Shown here in pieces: positions 62,981-64,000 of a stretch of 64,000 bases of DNA. The position numbers and the translations under genes are program-made. Under the pieces are notes generated by a model that saw only the letters and a program-made list of their open reading frames with translations, was not told the DNA's origin and did not search any database. Source of the stretch: Thiohalomonas sp963783235. GTDB taxonomy: Bacteria > Pseudomonadota > Gammaproteobacteria > Thiohalomonadales > Thiohalomonadaceae. The stretch is taken from contig CAWAMN010000001.1 in NCBI GenBank assembly GCA_963783235.1, positions 1,240,001-1,304,000 of the forward strand, in the 5' to 3' direction. Every line of letters begins with the position of its first letter. Position 1 is the stretch's first letter.

Positions 62981-63781
62981 TTATCCGACGCCTTCCAGAT
63001 AGGCGAGTTCCGCTTCGGAGAAGCCGGCCTCTCGGCGCGCCTCCCGGTGGAAGGGACCACGCAGAGTGCCTTTCATATACTCATCGATCAGAGCCCGGTA
63101 GGTCGGCTCCGCCTCCAGGCCCCGGTCCGCACAGAGGAAACGGAACCAGCGATCGCCGATGGCCACATGACCGATTTCATCGCGAAGGATGATGTCCAGC
63201 AGCCCCGCACCTTTGGTATCCCCCGCCTCCAACAGCTTGGCTTTTATGCCCGGATTGACGTCCAGTCCCCGGGCTTCCAGGCAGCGGGGTACCAGCGCCA
63301 TGCGGATCAGGGGATCGTGGGCCGTCTTTTTGGCCATCTCCCAAAGACCGTTGTGGCCGGGGAAATCGCCGTAGTCGTGGCCCAACCCGCGCAGATGATC
63401 GCGCAGCAGAGTGAAGTGATAGGCCTCCTCGTCGGCTACCCGAACCCAGTCATCATAGAAGGCCCGCGGCATGCCCCGAAAACGGTAGGCGGCATCCCAG
63501 GCCAGATTAATGGCGTTAAACTCGATATGGGTCAGGGCGTGATAGAGAACCGCCCTCCCCTCGGGCGTTACAGGTCGACGTCTGGGCAGATCCCTGGGCA
63601 TGACCAGCTGCAAGGCGGCCGGTCGGCCCGGCTCGCCGATAGGCGCAGGCACCGCGCCCTCTTCCCAGGCCAGAGCACCCGCCCGCCAAGCCTGGGCTGC
63701 CGCCCGGGTAAGCGTGAGTTTCTCATCGGCCTCGCCGGCGTTAAGGCAGGCCTCGGCCGCAGCAAACAACGTTTCGCTCAT
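62981..63781 (-). CDS. DUF455 ferritin-like protein
   Basis: A 266-residue DUF455 protein. The ferritin-like four-helix bundle has paired Glu/His motifs: HALTHIEFNAINLAWDA, VADEEAYHFTLLRDHL, RCLEARGLDVNP, and ILRDEIGHVAIGDRWF. These could hold a diiron site. Members are linked to tRNA or fatty acid modification only by analogy, so I do not assign a substrate. Monocistronic. Confidence 0.87.
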   Translation of the reverse strand: MSETLFAAAEACLNAGEADEKLTLTRAAAQAWRAGALAWEEGAVPAPIGEPGRPAALQLVMPRDLPRRRPVTPEGRAVLYHALTHIEFNAINLAWDAAYRFRGMPRAFYDDWVRVADEEAYHFTLLRDHLRGLGHDYGDFPGHNGLWEMAKKTAHDPLIRMALVPRCLEARGLDVNPGIKAKLLEAGDTKGAGLLDIILRDEIGHVAIGDRWFRFLCADRGLEAEPTYRALIDEYMKGTLRGPFHREARREAGFSEAELAYLEGVG

Positions 63782-63879
63782 GGTGGCGGATCTTACCAGA
63801 AGGGGCCGTGTGCAAAGGCATGCGACTGGACTGAATCCAAATAGCCCTTGGTAACTTCGCTACACAACCGGCGGTAAAG

Positions 63880-64000
63880 ATGGGATCTCCGGGACACGCC
63901 GTGAATACGACCGACAGGGAAGTCGGGAGTGAAGATAACGCAGTGAGCAGTTACCTTTCATCCTTGTTGGCTCGCTGGTGGCCCCCCTGCCGCCAACGGT
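63880..64000 (+). CDS. Possible start of a gene cut by the window edge
   Basis: An open frame from ATG 63880 (or in-frame GTG 63901) to the window end gives at least 40 residues, with SSYLSSLLARWWPPCRQR near the edge. There is no strong Shine-Dalgarno and no recognisable domain yet. The 63782-63879 gap shows no other signal. Confidence 0.25.
   Translation, partial: MGSPGHAVNTTDREVGSEDNAVSSYLSSLLARWWPPCRQR

Overview
This window looks like chromosomal DNA of a moderately halophilic, nitrate-respiring gammaproteobacterium. The evidence is a complete narGHJI operon with narXL, an ectABC operon, a typical tig-clpP-clpX-lon-hupB-tRNA-ppiD block, and a moderately high GC content. A Chromatiales-like or Ectothiorhodospiraceae-like chemolithotroph is plausible, but there is no rRNA here to settle it. 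I see no prophage, no intact insertion sequence and no CRISPR array. LAYOUT. 1-14 kb is a nitrate respiration island: narK1, a 54-aa membrane protein, usp, a 40-aa membrane protein, narK2 and narGHJI on the minus strand, with narXL divergent on the plus strand. 14-19 kb holds a lipoprotein, a histone-deacetylase-fold amidohydrolase, ectABC (minus) and divergent ectR (plus). The promoters, a -10/-35-spanning palindrome and a leader palindrome can be read directly between ectA and ectR. 19-22.5 kb holds an AP2-domain protein, cheW-cheV, an orphan nuoI-like ferredoxin, a good candidate small RNA and a decayed response regulator. 22.6-27.7 kb is housekeeping (dnaQ, rnhA, methyltransferase, gloB, mltD). 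27.7-33.6 kb is a yejABEF-type peptide ABC importer operon. 34-37 kb has a FabMG-like protein and a dicarboxylate symporter. 37-46.6 kb is the proteostasis block: ppiD, tRNA-Asp, tRNA-Val, hupB, lon, clpX, clpP, tig, tRNA-Leu, tRNA-Lys. 46.7-54.8 kb is an accessory metal (probably copper) region in apparent decay. It has a frameshifted TauE/SafE transporter, a sensor-less sigma-54 activator, and a tightly overlapping operon: His-rich DUF4198-like protein, NapH-like polyferredoxin, CcdA-like protein, ExbB, ExbD, frameshifted TonB, gutted TonB-dependent receptor and PCuAC copper chaperone. A frameshifted cyanase follows. 55-64 kb has tRNA-His, -Arg and -Pro, folD, a CMD-like protein, a DksA-like protein, cysS, gltX, two cyclophilins, lpxH, a periplasmic unknown and a DUF455 protein. 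HOW IT WORKS TOGETHER. NarX and NarL probably sense nitrate/nitrite and activate transport (NarK1, NarK2) and reduction (NarGHI, matured by NarJ). EctABC makes ectoine under EctR control. The most unusual reading is in the copper region. A GG-N10-GC sigma-54 promoter sits upstream of the DUF4198/NapH/CcdA/ExbBD/TonB operon, and a sigma-54 activator is encoded about 6 kb away. This suggests a redox-assisted, TonB-energised copper uptake system whose receptor has been lost by internal deletion.
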